From DATFVJ01 sp035517695 (GTDB lineage Bacteria > Actinomycetota > Actinomycetes > Streptosporangiales > Streptosporangiaceae): a DNA stretch of 64,000 nucleotides. The translations under genes and the position numbers were made by a program. Below are positions 9,379-18,676 of this stretch, piece after piece. The notes beneath the pieces were generated by a model that saw nothing but the letters and a program-made list of their open reading frames with translations, had not been told where the DNA came from and made no database searches. The DNA is taken from contig DATIYI010000365.1 in the NCBI GenBank assembly GCA_035517695.1, forward strand, positions 1 through 64,000, read 5' to 3'. The first letter of the stretch is position 1; each line of letters starts with the position of its first letter.

Positions 9379-11363
9379 CTAGAAGCTAGGTCCAGCTACG
9401 CCAGGCCTGGCCCGGTGCACGGGCCCGGATAGCGTTCCGCTTGAGCGGCGGTGCACGTCGCTGATGCACACAATCTGATGGTCCGCCACCAGCGAGGGGA
9501 TCAGGCTCACCAGTCGGCTCGAACTGGTGGCGTCTGGGTCAGCGGGCGGGCCGGGCCGCGCTGGCGGCAGCCTCACCTGTTCCGCCACGTCCGTCTCGGC
9601 CGGGTCCTGGGCGGCCGCCGCCAGGACCTCGGCCAGGGGTATCGGGAAATCGGCGGACCTAGGGCCTGGTGAGGGACCTGGCCGCCTTGGCCTGACGTGA
9701 ACCTGCCCAGGCTGGGCTGTCAGTCCACGGGCCTGGGTGAAGGCGGCGTGCAGTTGCTGGGCGGCCTGGCGGGCGGCTGCCGCCTGCGCGGCGTGCGCCT
9801 GCGCCTCCCGCAGCCCGGCCACCTCATCCAGCAGTTTCATGAGGCTGGCCACCAGCGCTCCAGCCTGCCCGGTGCCATCACCCGTGTTAGCGCCGCTCAT
9901 CGCGAGCAGCCGCGCCGCACCCCGCAGCCGGTCCCCCTCGCCGGTGCGGTGCGGAATTCGGCCGAACTGGGCGCGGGCGGCCCGGTCGTAGCGATCCGCC
10001 GCGCACCGCAGCACCGGGCTGCGCAACGCGCGCGCCGCCGTGTGCAGCGTGTCCGCTGCTGCCCACGCCGCATCCGCACCGCGACCCGGATCACCGACCG
10101 TGCAGTGCCGCAGGTGCTCCGTCGCGGCGGCCGCCTGGCGGCCGGCATGCCGGTAGATCTCGGTGCGTTCGGCAGCAGTGAACCGGAACGCACCGGAACG
10201 CTCCGCCGCCCGCGGCCCGTGGGCCCACGCGTCGCGCAGCCGGGGCAGGGTCAGCCTGTCGTGCAGCCGCCCGCCGCCGTACCAGCGGAGCGTCCCGTCC
10301 GGGCCGGTGCACCCGGGGAGTGTCACCGCATACCCGGTGACCTCACCGGGGTTGACCTCGCTGAACCGCTCCTGTACCAGCACACCAGCCGCGCGCAGCC
10401 GGGCGAAGAAGTCAGCCTCACTCGCCACCTGGCCAGCTGCCTCGGATACTGCCGCCCGCAGCACGGCCCGGACCGCCGCGGGCGGCAGCTCCGCGGCCCC
10501 GGCGAGCGGATCGCGACCCGGCGGGCCTGCCCACCGGGTGCGCAGCTTGGGCAGAGTCAGGTCAGCCGCGAGCTTCCCGCCGCCGTACCAGACAGTCTGG
10601 CCGTCTGTGTCGGTGTGCTGGGGCAGGCCGACCGCGTACCCGGTCACCTCGCCAGCGTTGCGGGTGCTGTAGCGTCGGCGGACCAGCACCCCGGCGTGGG
10701 CCAGCCGGGCGAAGAACTCCTCCTCCGTACGCGCCCCAGCTGCCGCGGTGCACACCTCCCGGCGCAACGTCACCCGCGGCTCGGCCCACCCGCGCCGCGT
10801 GGCCTGCTCCGCCTCGGCCCGGGACGCCCGCCGAGCCCCGGTGCGATCCGCCGGGGCCGTGGACCGCAACCCGAAACGCCGCTCCGCGTCCCGGCACGCC
10901 TCCCGGACCCGGAAGAAGTCATTCCACACCTTCGGCCGGATCCGGTCCTGGCAGGCCAGCGTGGCGACCAGGTGGATGTGATCGCTCGCGTGCCGGACCG
11001 CCACCCACCGCACCGCCCGGTCATCCCCTTCTGGTGCCAGGTCGGTCCGGTCCATGACCGCGGCCGCGACCCGGGCCCACTCCGCGTCCGACAGCAGCCG
11101 GTCTTCCGGCGCGGCCCGGATCGAGCAGTGCCAGACCGGCTTGTCGTAGTTGCTGCCATACACCGCGGCGAGCGGCTGGGCCAGCAATCCGGCGAGCCGC
11201 CGCACGTCCCGCGCTCCGCCAGGACGCCGGTCTGGTTCCAGCTCGGCCGGATCACCGAACCCGGCGACCAGGTGGGGGTCGGTGTGCTCATTGAATTTCC
11301 CGGCCCGTATAGGTAATACAGCAGCCGCCCGGCATTAGTGCCCCGGCTCACTTTCCCGATCAC
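9379..11363 (-). pseudogene. relaxase of the mobilizable element, frameshifted
   Basis: The N-terminus begins at GTG 11363 (VIGKVSRGTNAGRLLYYLYG), as in actinobacterial relaxases. A one-base loss near 11298 puts the rest, from NEHTDPHLVAG onward, in another frame that runs open for about 620 codons to TAG 9379. The metal-binding His cluster RHASDHIHLVATL is intact. Two repeated modules follow (GVLVRRRYSTRNAGEVTGYA and GVLVQERFSEVNPGEVTGYA), each with a WYGGGKL or WYGGGRL motif. The protein would nick oriT and pilot DNA. A ribosomal slip is possible but nothing marks it, so I call a pseudogene. It follows mobC directly in the same direction. Confidence 0.75.
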
Positions 11364-11776
11364 CCGGAACGCCCTTCCCGGATCACGGGCGCTCCGGCGC
11401 ACTTGTTTCGCTGCCTCATCCAGACGGCGGATCACCCGCGAGCAGAATTCGGCCGACGGCAGCAGATCCTCACCCCGCTGGCCGGTCGCATTCAGCCTGG
11501 CAACGGCCTGATTAAAATTCGTGCCCACCCGCCGCACCAGGCCGACCGCCGTCACCAGCTCGGCCACCGCCTCCCGCAGCTGCGACCCGGCCTGGCCGGG
11601 ACCTCGTGCAGGGCCGCTAACGTGACCTTCGCCGCGAACGCCCCCCGCGCCAGCCCAGATCGCGACGCCGCGTCGCTGACCTCCTCAAACTCGCCCTGAG
11701 TCAGGGAGAACTGCACCGCTTTCGGCCGCGAAACAGCCTGTCGCGACCGCCTCCGCACACTCTCTGCCGCCACCAT
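11364..11776 (-). pseudogene. mobC: MobC-like relaxosome protein, frameshifted
   Basis: The first part from ATG 11776 reads SRPKAVQFSLTQGEFEEVSD and ARGAFAAKVTLAALHE, the ribbon-helix-helix-like start of MobC proteins. Near 11595 the frame shifts, and the expected continuation (SQLREAVAELVTAVGLVRRVGTNFNQ, then the helical RVIRRLDEAAKQVRR) is in the next frame. That frame runs straight into the relaxase start with no stop between them. MobC helps the relaxase melt oriT. The order mobC then relaxase is the standard one, which supports both calls. Confidence 0.7.
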
Positions 11777-11848
11777 TGACCACCCGAATCCTGCGGCGAT
11801 GTTCGTCCTCCTGGGCGGGACCGCGCCCGGTCCCACGCGCACCACCAC

Positions 11849-12564
11849 AGCGGCCCGGAAGGGCCAGGCGTGCCGGGGTGGCGCCGTTTCCCATTTTCAT
11901 CTCTGGACTGCGCCCAGTCCAGAGATATCCAATGGATAAGAATATCTTGCTCGAATCGATGCAGGTTTCACCTGATGCAGAGCTCGCATCACTTGTCTAC
12001 CGTAGCGTATAGGTATCAGGGAGGGCCGTATAAGCATGGGAAATAGTGTTCGCTGTTCTTGCCTGCCGTATCTTGCCGTTGAACCGGCGGGCGTCCCGTA
12101 CAGACGGCTGACCTGCTGGGTTGCGGGTCATCATCCGAGGAAATATCTCTCCCTTCGGTGTAGGCGACGGAGGGCGACTGGGATAGGCCGTAGCAGCCAG
12201 GCTCGGCGGGACGGCACTTGGCGGGCGGCGCTGTGCACGCGCTCCGGCTGGTCCGTGTGGGCGCTGACGGCGCCGGAGCCACCCTGTACCGGACTGTAAC
12301 CAAAGTCGGAGGTGGCTCAAGCCACTTAACAGATACCTGCTCACTCTGCGCTTTACAGTCCCCACCTGGGCTTTTCAGACCTGGCTGCCCAAGAGTAGGT
12401 TTGTTGTGTTTCGGCCCTACGCTCCCAGGCCTGCAGCACGATCGAAGGGGCGATCACGTGAGACGGGTCCTGATCACCAGCGCAGTCGGCGGCCTGCGCT
12501 GCTGTCCGCCGGACGGCACTGGAGTCAGGTCGTCGTCTGGCTACTTGCAGGCAGATTAGGCTCC
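11849..12564. other. non-coding stretch between mobC and the beta-propeller gene
   Basis: I see no supported gene in these 716 bases. Base composition is visibly lower in GC around 11930-12050 (runs such as ggataagaatatcttgctcg), unlike the flanks, and this is where the two divergent transcription units must have their promoters. An oriT would also be expected near mobC, but I could not identify one. Confidence 0.4.
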
Positions 12565-13638
12565 GTGGCCTTCGGCGTCCTGGCCCTGGTGGGCACGCGA
12601 AAGGGGCTTTTCCTGCTGTGGGGCGAGGACGACCGCCATGCCTGGCGGGTGGAAGGCCCGCTGCTTGACGGCTGGGGCGTGTACCACGCGACTATCGATG
12701 CACGTGATGGCGTGCTCTACGCGGCGGCCAACCATATCGTCTATGGGCCGACGGTCCAGCGCTCGGCCGACGTCGGCAAGACGTGGGAGCGCTCGAAGAA
12801 GCTCGGCCTGCCCGCCTGCTCGGGGCTGACTCTGAACGCGGTGTGGCATGTCGAGCCGGGCCTTCCGCAGCAGCCGGGGACGCTGTACCTCGGAGCGGAT
12901 CCCGGCGTTCTTTTCCGCTCTGACGACGCCGGCGAAACCTGGGAGCCCAACGTTGGCATCCTGGAGCACCCGACGCGCGGGCGCTGGTTTCCGGGCGCCG
13001 GCGGGTTGTGCTGCGATTCGATCCAGCTCGACCCACGCGACCCGCAACGTATCTACGCCTGCATCGCCTCAGCGGGCACGCTGCGATCGGATGACGGCGG
13101 GCAGACCTGGCTGCCGGTCAACAAGAACGTCGCAGCCTGCTATTTTCCCGACCCGTATCCAGAGGTGGGGCAGTGCGTCCACAAGCTGCTGCTGCACCCG
13201 GCGCGGCCAGAGCGCCTGTGGCAGCAGAACCACTGCGGTGTCTACCGTTCCGACAACGGTGGGGACTCCTGGGAGCAGCTCGACGGGAACGGGCTGCCGA
13301 GCGGGTTCGGCTTTCCGATCATGATCGACCCAAACGAGCCGGACACGGCCTTCGTAGTCCCGGAACGGAGCCATGAGTATCACTATTTCCCGGATGGGCG
13401 GCTTGCCGTCTACCGCACCCTCGACGGCGGGCAGACGTGGGAGGAGATGTCGGACGGCCTGCCGAGGCCGGCCTGGACCGGAGTGCTTCGTGAGGCCTCG
13501 GCCTCTGACGCGGACTCGGTGTACTTCGGAACCCAGAGCGGCTCTTTCTTCGCACTGACTGACAGCGGTAGGTGGGTCGAGGCGGCACGGCACCTGCCGC
13601 CCATTCTGTCGGTGGAGGTCACACAGTGGTCCGCGTGA
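12565..13638 (+). CDS. beta-propeller protein with Asp-box (BNR) repeats
   Basis: A 357-residue protein without signal peptide. Five Asp-box repeats are visible: RSADVGKTWE, RSDDAGETWE, RSDDGGQTW, RSDNGGDSWE and RTLDGGQTWE. They are spaced as blades of a sialidase/VPS10-like propeller. The typical sialidase catalytic residues are not evident, so I do not call an enzyme. I place the start at GTG 12565; the longer reading from 12406 has an unrelated N-terminus. The last 13 bases overlap the MoaD/ThiS-like gene, so the two are translationally coupled. The role is unknown; it may be a partner or target of the ubiquitin-fold protein. Confidence 0.75.
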   Translation: MAFGVLALVGTRKGLFLLWGEDDRHAWRVEGPLLDGWGVYHATIDARDGVLYAAANHIVYGPTVQRSADVGKTWERSKKLGLPACSGLTLNAVWHVEPGLPQQPGTLYLGADPGVLFRSDDAGETWEPNVGILEHPTRGRWFPGAGGLCCDSIQLDPRDPQRIYACIASAGTLRSDDGGQTWLPVNKNVAACYFPDPYPEVGQCVHKLLLHPARPERLWQQNHCGVYRSDNGGDSWEQLDGNGLPSGFGFPIMIDPNEPDTAFVVPERSHEYHYFPDGRLAVYRTLDGGQTWEEMSDGLPRPAWTGVLREASASDADSVYFGTQSGSFFALTDSGRWVEAARHLPPILSVEVTQWSA

Positions 13639-13883
13639 CGCTTCCGAGCATGCTCGCCGCGCAAGCCGGGGGCAGGCAGCACTTCGATATTGAGGCGGAG
13701 ACGGTGGGTGACGCGCTGCGCGCGCTGCCCGTTGCTGACCTGTTGTTCAACGAGAGAGGTGAGTGGAGGAATCATCTGAACGTGTTCATCGACGGGGCAG
13801 ATGCGCGCGAGCAGGGTGGTCCCGCGTGCCCGCTGGCCTGTGCCCGCGAGGTACTGATCATTGCCATGCTCTCCGGCGGTTAG
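13626..13883 (+). CDS. MoaD/ThiS-family ubiquitin-fold protein
   Basis: An 85-residue protein starting VVRVTLPSMLAAQAGG and ending in LIIAMLSGG. The length, the HLNVFIDG strand and the terminal Gly-Gly are the marks of MoaD/ThiS sulfur-carrier and SAMP-like proteins. These are activated at the C-terminal Gly by an E1-like adenylyltransferase, to carry sulfur or be conjugated. No moaE, thiF/moeB or thiG is nearby; the only partner is the overlapping beta-propeller gene. The GTG at 13626 lies inside the preceding gene. It is likely expressed only by coupling to that gene. The molecular role is open. Confidence 0.75.
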   Translation: MVRVTLPSMLAAQAGGRQHFDIEAETVGDALRALPVADLLFNERGEWRNHLNVFIDGADAREQGGPACPLACAREVLIIAMLSGG

Positions 13884-13903
13884 CGTTCAGGCGGGTGCAA
13901 CAG

Positions 13904-16678
13904 ATGGCTCCTCCACGTTCCGGAAGGCCAAGGCCGCTGCCGGGTCGCGGTGCGGAGTGCGCACGGCTGGACCGGCTGCTGACGGATGCGCGGGCTGGCC
14001 AGAGCGCGGTGCTGGTGCTGCGCGGCGATCCAGGGATCGGAAAGACAGCCCTATTGGATTACGCAGCCCAAAGTGCCGCGGGCTTCCACGTTGCCCGGGC
14101 GGCCGGGGTGGAGTCGGAGATGGAGCTGCCCTTCGCCGGCCTGCACCAGTTGTGCGGGCCGATGCTGGGTGGCCTCGAGGGGTTGCCAGTGCCGCAGCGT
14201 GATGCGCTCGGGACGGCGTTCGGGCTGAGCTCGGGGGCACAGCCTGACCGGTTTCTGGTCGGCCTGGCGGTGCTCAGTCTGCTGTCCGACAGCGCCGAGG
14301 ATCAGCCATTGCTGTGCCTGGTGGACGATGCCCAGTGGCTGGACCGGTCGACGGCACAGGTGCTCGCGTTCGTGGCGCGGCGTTTGCAGACGGAATCGGT
14401 CGTCCTGTTCTTCGCCGAGCGCGATCCGGTCGACCTTGACCAACTGGCCGGGCTGCCCGATCTGCTGGTCCGGGCGCTCTCCCGCGACTACGCGCAGGAC
14501 CTGCTCGCGTCGGCCATCAGCGGGCCTCTTGATGACCGCGTCCGGGACCGTCTTCTGGCCGAGGCGCATGGCAACCCGCTGGCACTGCTTGAGCTGCCGC
14601 ATAAATTGTCTCCAGTGGAACTGGCCGGCGGTTTCGGCCTGCCCGGCGGGATGCCGGTGGCGGGCCGGATCGAAGCCAGCTTCCGGCGCCGCGTGGAGCA
14701 GTTTCCCGCCGCGACCAAGCTGCTGCTCCTGGTGGCCGCGGCTGAGCCGACCGGTGAGCCGGATCTGCTGTGGCGAGCGGCCGAGGAGCTTGATATCGCG
14801 CCTGAGGCCGCGGGCCCCGTGCAGGCGGATGGGCTGCTCCATCTCGGTATGCGGGTGACTTTCCGCCACCCACTGCTGCGGTCGGCGGTCTACCGGGCCG
14901 CGGCGCCGGACGAACGGCGCAGCGCGCATCTGGCGCTGGCAGCGGCCACCGATGCCGACACCGATCCCGACCGCCGGGCCTGGCACCGTGCCCACGCAAC
15001 TCTCGCGCCTGACGAGGACGTTGCCGAGGAGCTGGAGCGCTCGGCCGGGCGCGCCCAGGCACGCGGAGGACTGGCTGCGGCTGCCGCCTTCCTGGAGCGC
15101 GCGGCAGCGCTGACACCTGATCCGGGCCGACGAGCCCGGCGCGCGCTCTACGCTGCGCGGGCCAAGCAGCTCGCCGGAGCACCCCTCGAGGCTTCGGCGC
15201 TTCTCACCGCAGCAGCGGCCGGCCCGCTGGGCGACTTCGACCGGGCCATGCTCCAGCGCCTGCACGGGCAGATCGCCCTCGACACTAGGCGCGGCGGGGA
15301 CGCGGTGCCGCTGCTCCTGGATGCGGCCAGTCAGCTCGGACCGCTGGATCCAGCTCTGGCGCGCGAAACGTACCTGGAGGCGTTCCGCGCCGCGAGCATC
15401 GCCGGCCGCCTCGGTGCAGGCGCGCGGTCCGCCGCCGAGGCCGCTCAAGGAGCACCCTCCCCACCGGGGGCACCGCGTGCCGTTGACCTGCTGCTCGACG
15501 GTCTGACCATGCGTTTCACCGCCGGTTATACGGCCAGCGGCCCGGCGCTCAAACGGGCGCTCAGCACAGTTCTTGACCAAGGCGGGCGCGCTGGGCAAGA
15601 CGTACGCTGGCCGTGGACGGCCCGCCGTGTTGCCCCGGACTTGTTCGATGACGAGGCATGGCACGAGCTGGCCACCCGTAACGTGCGGATCGCACGTGAC
15701 TCGGGCGCACTCGCGGTGCTCCCGCTGGCCTTGAACTATCTCGCGGTGATGCTCATCTTCGAGGGCGATCTGGAAGCCGCGGCTGCGCTGCTCGACGAGG
15801 CCGACGGGATTGCCGATGCGACCGGCACCAGGCCCATCGAGTTCGGAAGATTGCCGCTTGCCGGGTTTTGCGGCGACGAGACCCAAGCAGTGGAGCTGAT
15901 CGAGGCGAGCGAACCCGGGGCAATCGCCCGGAGAGAGGGGGTAATGCTCACCTTTGGCGAGCACGCGCGCGCTGTGCTCCGTAACGGTCTGGGACAGTAT
16001 CAGGCGGCGCTGGATCCCGCCCAGAGCGCGAGCGCCCAGGACGAGCTGATGCTCTCCACATGGTCGCTGCCTGAGCTGGTCGAGGCGGCTTCCCGCTGCA
16101 ACAGGACCGAGCTGGCGGCCGATGCGCTGGAGCGGCTCTGCGAGCACACGAACGTGGCCGGGACCGAGTTGGCGCACGGTATCCAGGCGCGCTCGCGAGC
16201 GCTGCTCAGCGACGGCGAGCCCGCCGAGCGGCTGTACCGCGAGGCGATCGAACGGCTAGGTGGCACTCGTATGCGCTCCGCCCTGGTCCGTGCGCATCTC
16301 CTATTCGGCGAATGGCTTCGCCGGGAAAACCGCCGGGGGGAAGCGCGCGAGCAACTTCGCATCGCCTATGACGGGCTCACCGCGATGGGCATGGAGGCGT
16401 TCGCGGAGCGTGCCCGCCGCGAGCTGCTGGCCACTGGCGAGACCGTCCATAAGCGCACGGTCCAAGCGCGCTATGAGCTCACGCCGCAGGAACTGCAAAT
16501 CGCCCGGCTCGCTGGTGGCGGGCTTTCCAATCCGGAGATCGCCGCCCAGCTGTTCCTCAGCGCCCGCACGATCGAATGGCACCTGCGCAAGGTGTTCGGC
16601 AAGCTGGGCATCAGCTCGCGGCGGGAGCTGGGCCGGGCTCTGACGGACATCACACCACCGGCAGCCGCGAGGGTATGA
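13904..16678 (+). CDS. LuxR-family regulator with AAA/STAND ATPase
   Basis: A 924-residue regulator. A P-loop GDPGIGKT lies at residues 41-48, a Walker B-like LLCLVDDAQW at about 136-145, a long helical TPR-like middle, and a LuxR helix-turn-helix at the C-terminus (LTPQELQIARLAGGGLSNPEIAAQL, split here as LTPQELQIARLAGGG and NPEIAAQLFLSARTIEWHLR). This is the large ATP-binding LuxR type that switches transcription on ligand sensing. I choose ATG 13904, 20 bases after the MoaD-like gene, with GGCGGG upstream; the frame is open further up. It is intact, unlike its truncated paralogue at 20872-22590. It likely controls neighbouring cargo genes. Confidence 0.85.
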   Translation: MAPPRSGRPRPLPGRGAECARLDRLLTDARAGQSAVLVLRGDPGIGKTALLDYAAQSAAGFHVARAAGVESEMELPFAGLHQLCGPMLGGLEGLPVPQRDALGTAFGLSSGAQPDRFLVGLAVLSLLSDSAEDQPLLCLVDDAQWLDRSTAQVLAFVARRLQTESVVLFFAERDPVDLDQLAGLPDLLVRALSRDYAQDLLASAISGPLDDRVRDRLLAEAHGNPLALLELPHKLSPVELAGGFGLPGGMPVAGRIEASFRRRVEQFPAATKLLLLVAAAEPTGEPDLLWRAAEELDIAPEAAGPVQADGLLHLGMRVTFRHPLLRSAVYRAAAPDERRSAHLALAAATDADTDPDRRAWHRAHATLAPDEDVAEELERSAGRAQARGGLAAAAAFLERAAALTPDPGRRARRALYAARAKQLAGAPLEASALLTAAAAGPLGDFDRAMLQRLHGQIALDTRRGGDAVPLLLDAASQLGPLDPALARETYLEAFRAASIAGRLGAGARSAAEAAQGAPSPPGAPRAVDLLLDGLTMRFTAGYTASGPALKRALSTVLDQGGRAGQDVRWPWTARRVAPDLFDDEAWHELATRNVRIARDSGALAVLPLALNYLAVMLIFEGDLEAAAALLDEADGIADATGTRPIEFGRLPLAGFCGDETQAVELIEASEPGAIARREGVMLTFGEHARAVLRNGLGQYQAALDPAQSASAQDELMLSTWSLPELVEAASRCNRTELAADALERLCEHTNVAGTELAHGIQARSRALLSDGEPAERLYREAIERLGGTRMRSALVRAHLLFGEWLRRENRRGEAREQLRIAYDGLTAMGMEAFAERARRELLATGETVHKRTVQARYELTPQELQIARLAGGGLSNPEIAAQLFLSARTIEWHLRKVFGKLGISSRRELGRALTDITPPAAARV

Positions 16679-16757
16679 CGGCGGCTGGGCCGACGCAGGC
16701 TGATTCACGGCGCTCCAGCTACCACGTGAGGCCGACGCGGCCGACCTCACGTAGCCG

Positions 16758-17645
16758 CTATCGGATCTTCGGCCCAGGGGAGTGACGCGCTTCTGCCGCC
16801 TGGGTGAGAAATACGTCGACGTCGGCGGCGAAAATGGCGTGATGCTGGAACAGGAAGCCATGCGCCGAATCGGGGTAGATCTTCACCTGCGCGTGTGGGA
16901 TCAGGCCGGCGAGCAGGTAGGAGTAGTGCGGCAGGATCATCGGGTCGCTATCGCCGTTCGCCACCAGCACCGGCATATCGATGGCCGCGACCCGCTGGAG
17001 CAGTGCGTGATCGGGAATCCCCCAGGTGCAGACCGCGTCATACTGCGCTTCGCGTGTCGCCCACGTCGTCGCCTCGTCCCGGTTCTCGGTCCTGGCGTAC
17101 ATGCGCTGCAGGGCTTCGCTGCCTGCCCGCCGGCTGGCGGCTGACCCGGTGAAGAACACCTGCAGGTATGCCTCCGGACTGGTGTGGGGGGTGCCGACCG
17201 CGCCGATGACCTCCGGCGCCCAGCCATGCATGCCGGCCGCGCCCTGCGGGGCCGAGGAGGCCAGCACCAGCCTGCGTACGATGGCTGGCCGGGTCAGCGC
17301 GATCTGCTGGGCGACAAAGCTGCCGATGGAGAAGCCAAGGATGTCGGCCTGGCTGAAGTCCATGGCGGTGAGGAAGGCGATCGCGTCGCGCGCCATCTGC
17401 TCGATAGTGTCCGGGGTGGTGCCCGTGGAGCCGCCGACTCCGGTGTTGTCGAACGTGATGACGCGCCGGTTGGCGGCGAGCGCATCGACCAGCGCCGGGT
17501 CCCAGTTGTCAAGGTTCCCGCGGAAGTGCTGGAGCAAGACCAGGGGCACCCCGTTCCCGCCGTTACCGGTGTCGCGGTAGGCGTAAACGATGCCGTTGGC
17601 CGCGCTGACCACTTCGTTTGGAAGTCCCGAATATCCCTTGGTCAT
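16758..17645 (-). CDS. alpha/beta hydrolase
   Basis: A 295-residue alpha/beta hydrolase with the nucleophile elbow GFSIGS, the strand-order residues FDNTGVGGSTG, an acid Asp in VLVANGDSDPMIL and the catalytic His in DSAHGFLFQ. This triad (Ser/Asp/His) fits esterases or lactonases close to the 3-oxoadipate enol-lactonase group. The start at ATG 17645 has a weakly spaced GAGGAG. It lies about 75 bases downstream of a second hydrolase on the same strand; the two and the enoyl-CoA hydratase may form a small catabolic operon. The substrate is unknown. Confidence 0.82.
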   Translation of the reverse strand: MTKGYSGLPNEVVSAANGIVYAYRDTGNGGNGVPLVLLQHFRGNLDNWDPALVDALAANRRVITFDNTGVGGSTGTTPDTIEQMARDAIAFLTAMDFSQADILGFSIGSFVAQQIALTRPAIVRRLVLASSAPQGAAGMHGWAPEVIGAVGTPHTSPEAYLQVFFTGSAASRRAGSEALQRMYARTENRDEATTWATREAQYDAVCTWGIPDHALLQRVAAIDMPVLVANGDSDPMILPHYSYLLAGLIPHAQVKIYPDSAHGFLFQHHAIFAADVDVFLTQAAEARHSPGPKIR

Positions 17646-17719
17646 GGCTATTCGCCGTTCTCCTCGCTAGATTTCCCGACGTGCGCCGCTCAGGTGAAAG
17701 CGGGCTGATACGGACGGCG

Positions 17720-18556
17720 TCAGGGCCAGTTGCCCGTGATTGAGTCGAGGATGGTGGAGGCGTACTGCGCCGGTGCTTCCTCCCACACGAAGTGCCCCGC
17801 ATGGATGAGCACCACGCGGCTGGTGGGCAGGCGCTGGTCGAGGAACTCTGCATTCGCCAACGGAATGACGCGGTCATGGCGGCCGTTGACGATGGTGACC
17901 GGGATCGTGATCTGCGGAAGCAGCCGGGCAAGCACGGGCAGTTCCTGAGGGTACCGGCGGACATAGCGCATCGACTCGGCGAAGCGGTCACCCTCGTAGC
18001 AGGCCAGGTAATCCGCGCGGATGCCGTCGGGTATCCCCCCGGCGATCGTGTCCAGCGATGCCTCGACGATCACGCGTGGGTCCATCCTGCGGTACTTGTC
18101 CAGGTCCGGGTCCAACACCCAGGAAGCCAGCGGCTGGCCGAGCTGGATGGGAACCGCGGCTCCACCGGCGCCAACGATCGCGCTGGCGATCCGGTCGGGG
18201 TGCGCGGACGCCGCGAACAGGGTGGCCGCGGTTCCGACGTCCGGCGCGACAATGTGTGGCTTGCCCAGGTCGGCTTCGGCTATGACCTGGATCAGGAACT
18301 CGCCCATCGCCCGGGGGGACAGCAGGTCATCCCGGCGTTCGGATGCGCCGAAGCCCGGGAGGTCAACGGCGAACAGACGGGCGTGTTCGAAGAGCGGGGA
18401 CCAGACCGGCGCGAACGCGAACACGCTCTCGGGCCAAGGACTGGTTAGCAGGGCCGTTGGCTCCCGCGGGCCCCCCGTGTCGGCATACCGGATCCGGACT
18501 CCATCGATGGTCCGGAAGCGGATCTGGGGGGTTGCTGTCGTCTTCATGCTGCCCAT
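17720..18556 (-). CDS. alpha/beta hydrolase, intact copy of a three-copy family
   Basis: A 278-residue protein with DLPGFGASERR after strand 4 and a VAPDVGTAATL nucleophile elbow with Asp in place of Ser, as in haloalkane dehalogenases and soluble epoxide hydrolases. It has an acid region IVNGRHDRVIPL and the His in IHAGHFVWEE. An Asp nucleophile suggests dehalogenase- or epoxide hydrolase-type chemistry. The ATG at 18556 and a second ATG three codons on are both possible starts. Two decayed copies of the same family lie at 5371-5836 and 19527-19790 in the same element. Confidence 0.82.
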   Translation of the reverse strand: MGSMKTTATPQIRFRTIDGVRIRYADTGGPREPTALLTSPWPESVFAFAPVWSPLFEHARLFAVDLPGFGASERRDDLLSPRAMGEFLIQVIAEADLGKPHIVAPDVGTAATLFAASAHPDRIASAIVGAGGAAVPIQLGQPLASWVLDPDLDKYRRMDPRVIVEASLDTIAGGIPDGIRADYLACYEGDRFAESMRYVRRYPQELPVLARLLPQITIPVTIVNGRHDRVIPLANAEFLDQRLPTSRVVLIHAGHFVWEEAPAQYASTILDSITGNWP

Positions 18557-18676
18557 CGTTCCGAACCGTGCCGTGCTTGACGCCCGTGAATCTCCCTGGC
18601 CAATTCCCTGGTCAGGCTTTTCCGCGCCGCCCGGCGTGGTGGCCGCCGTTGCGACCCACTCCGTGGTCGGGGATCG

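Noticed and set aside
9697..11316. 539-codon plus-strand open frame
   Set aside because: Antisense shadow of the relaxase, Arg/Pro-rich with no domain.
14051..16177. 708-codon minus-strand open frame
   Set aside because: It is antisense to the intact LuxR/AAA regulator, shows no family motif, and is the usual high-GC shadow.
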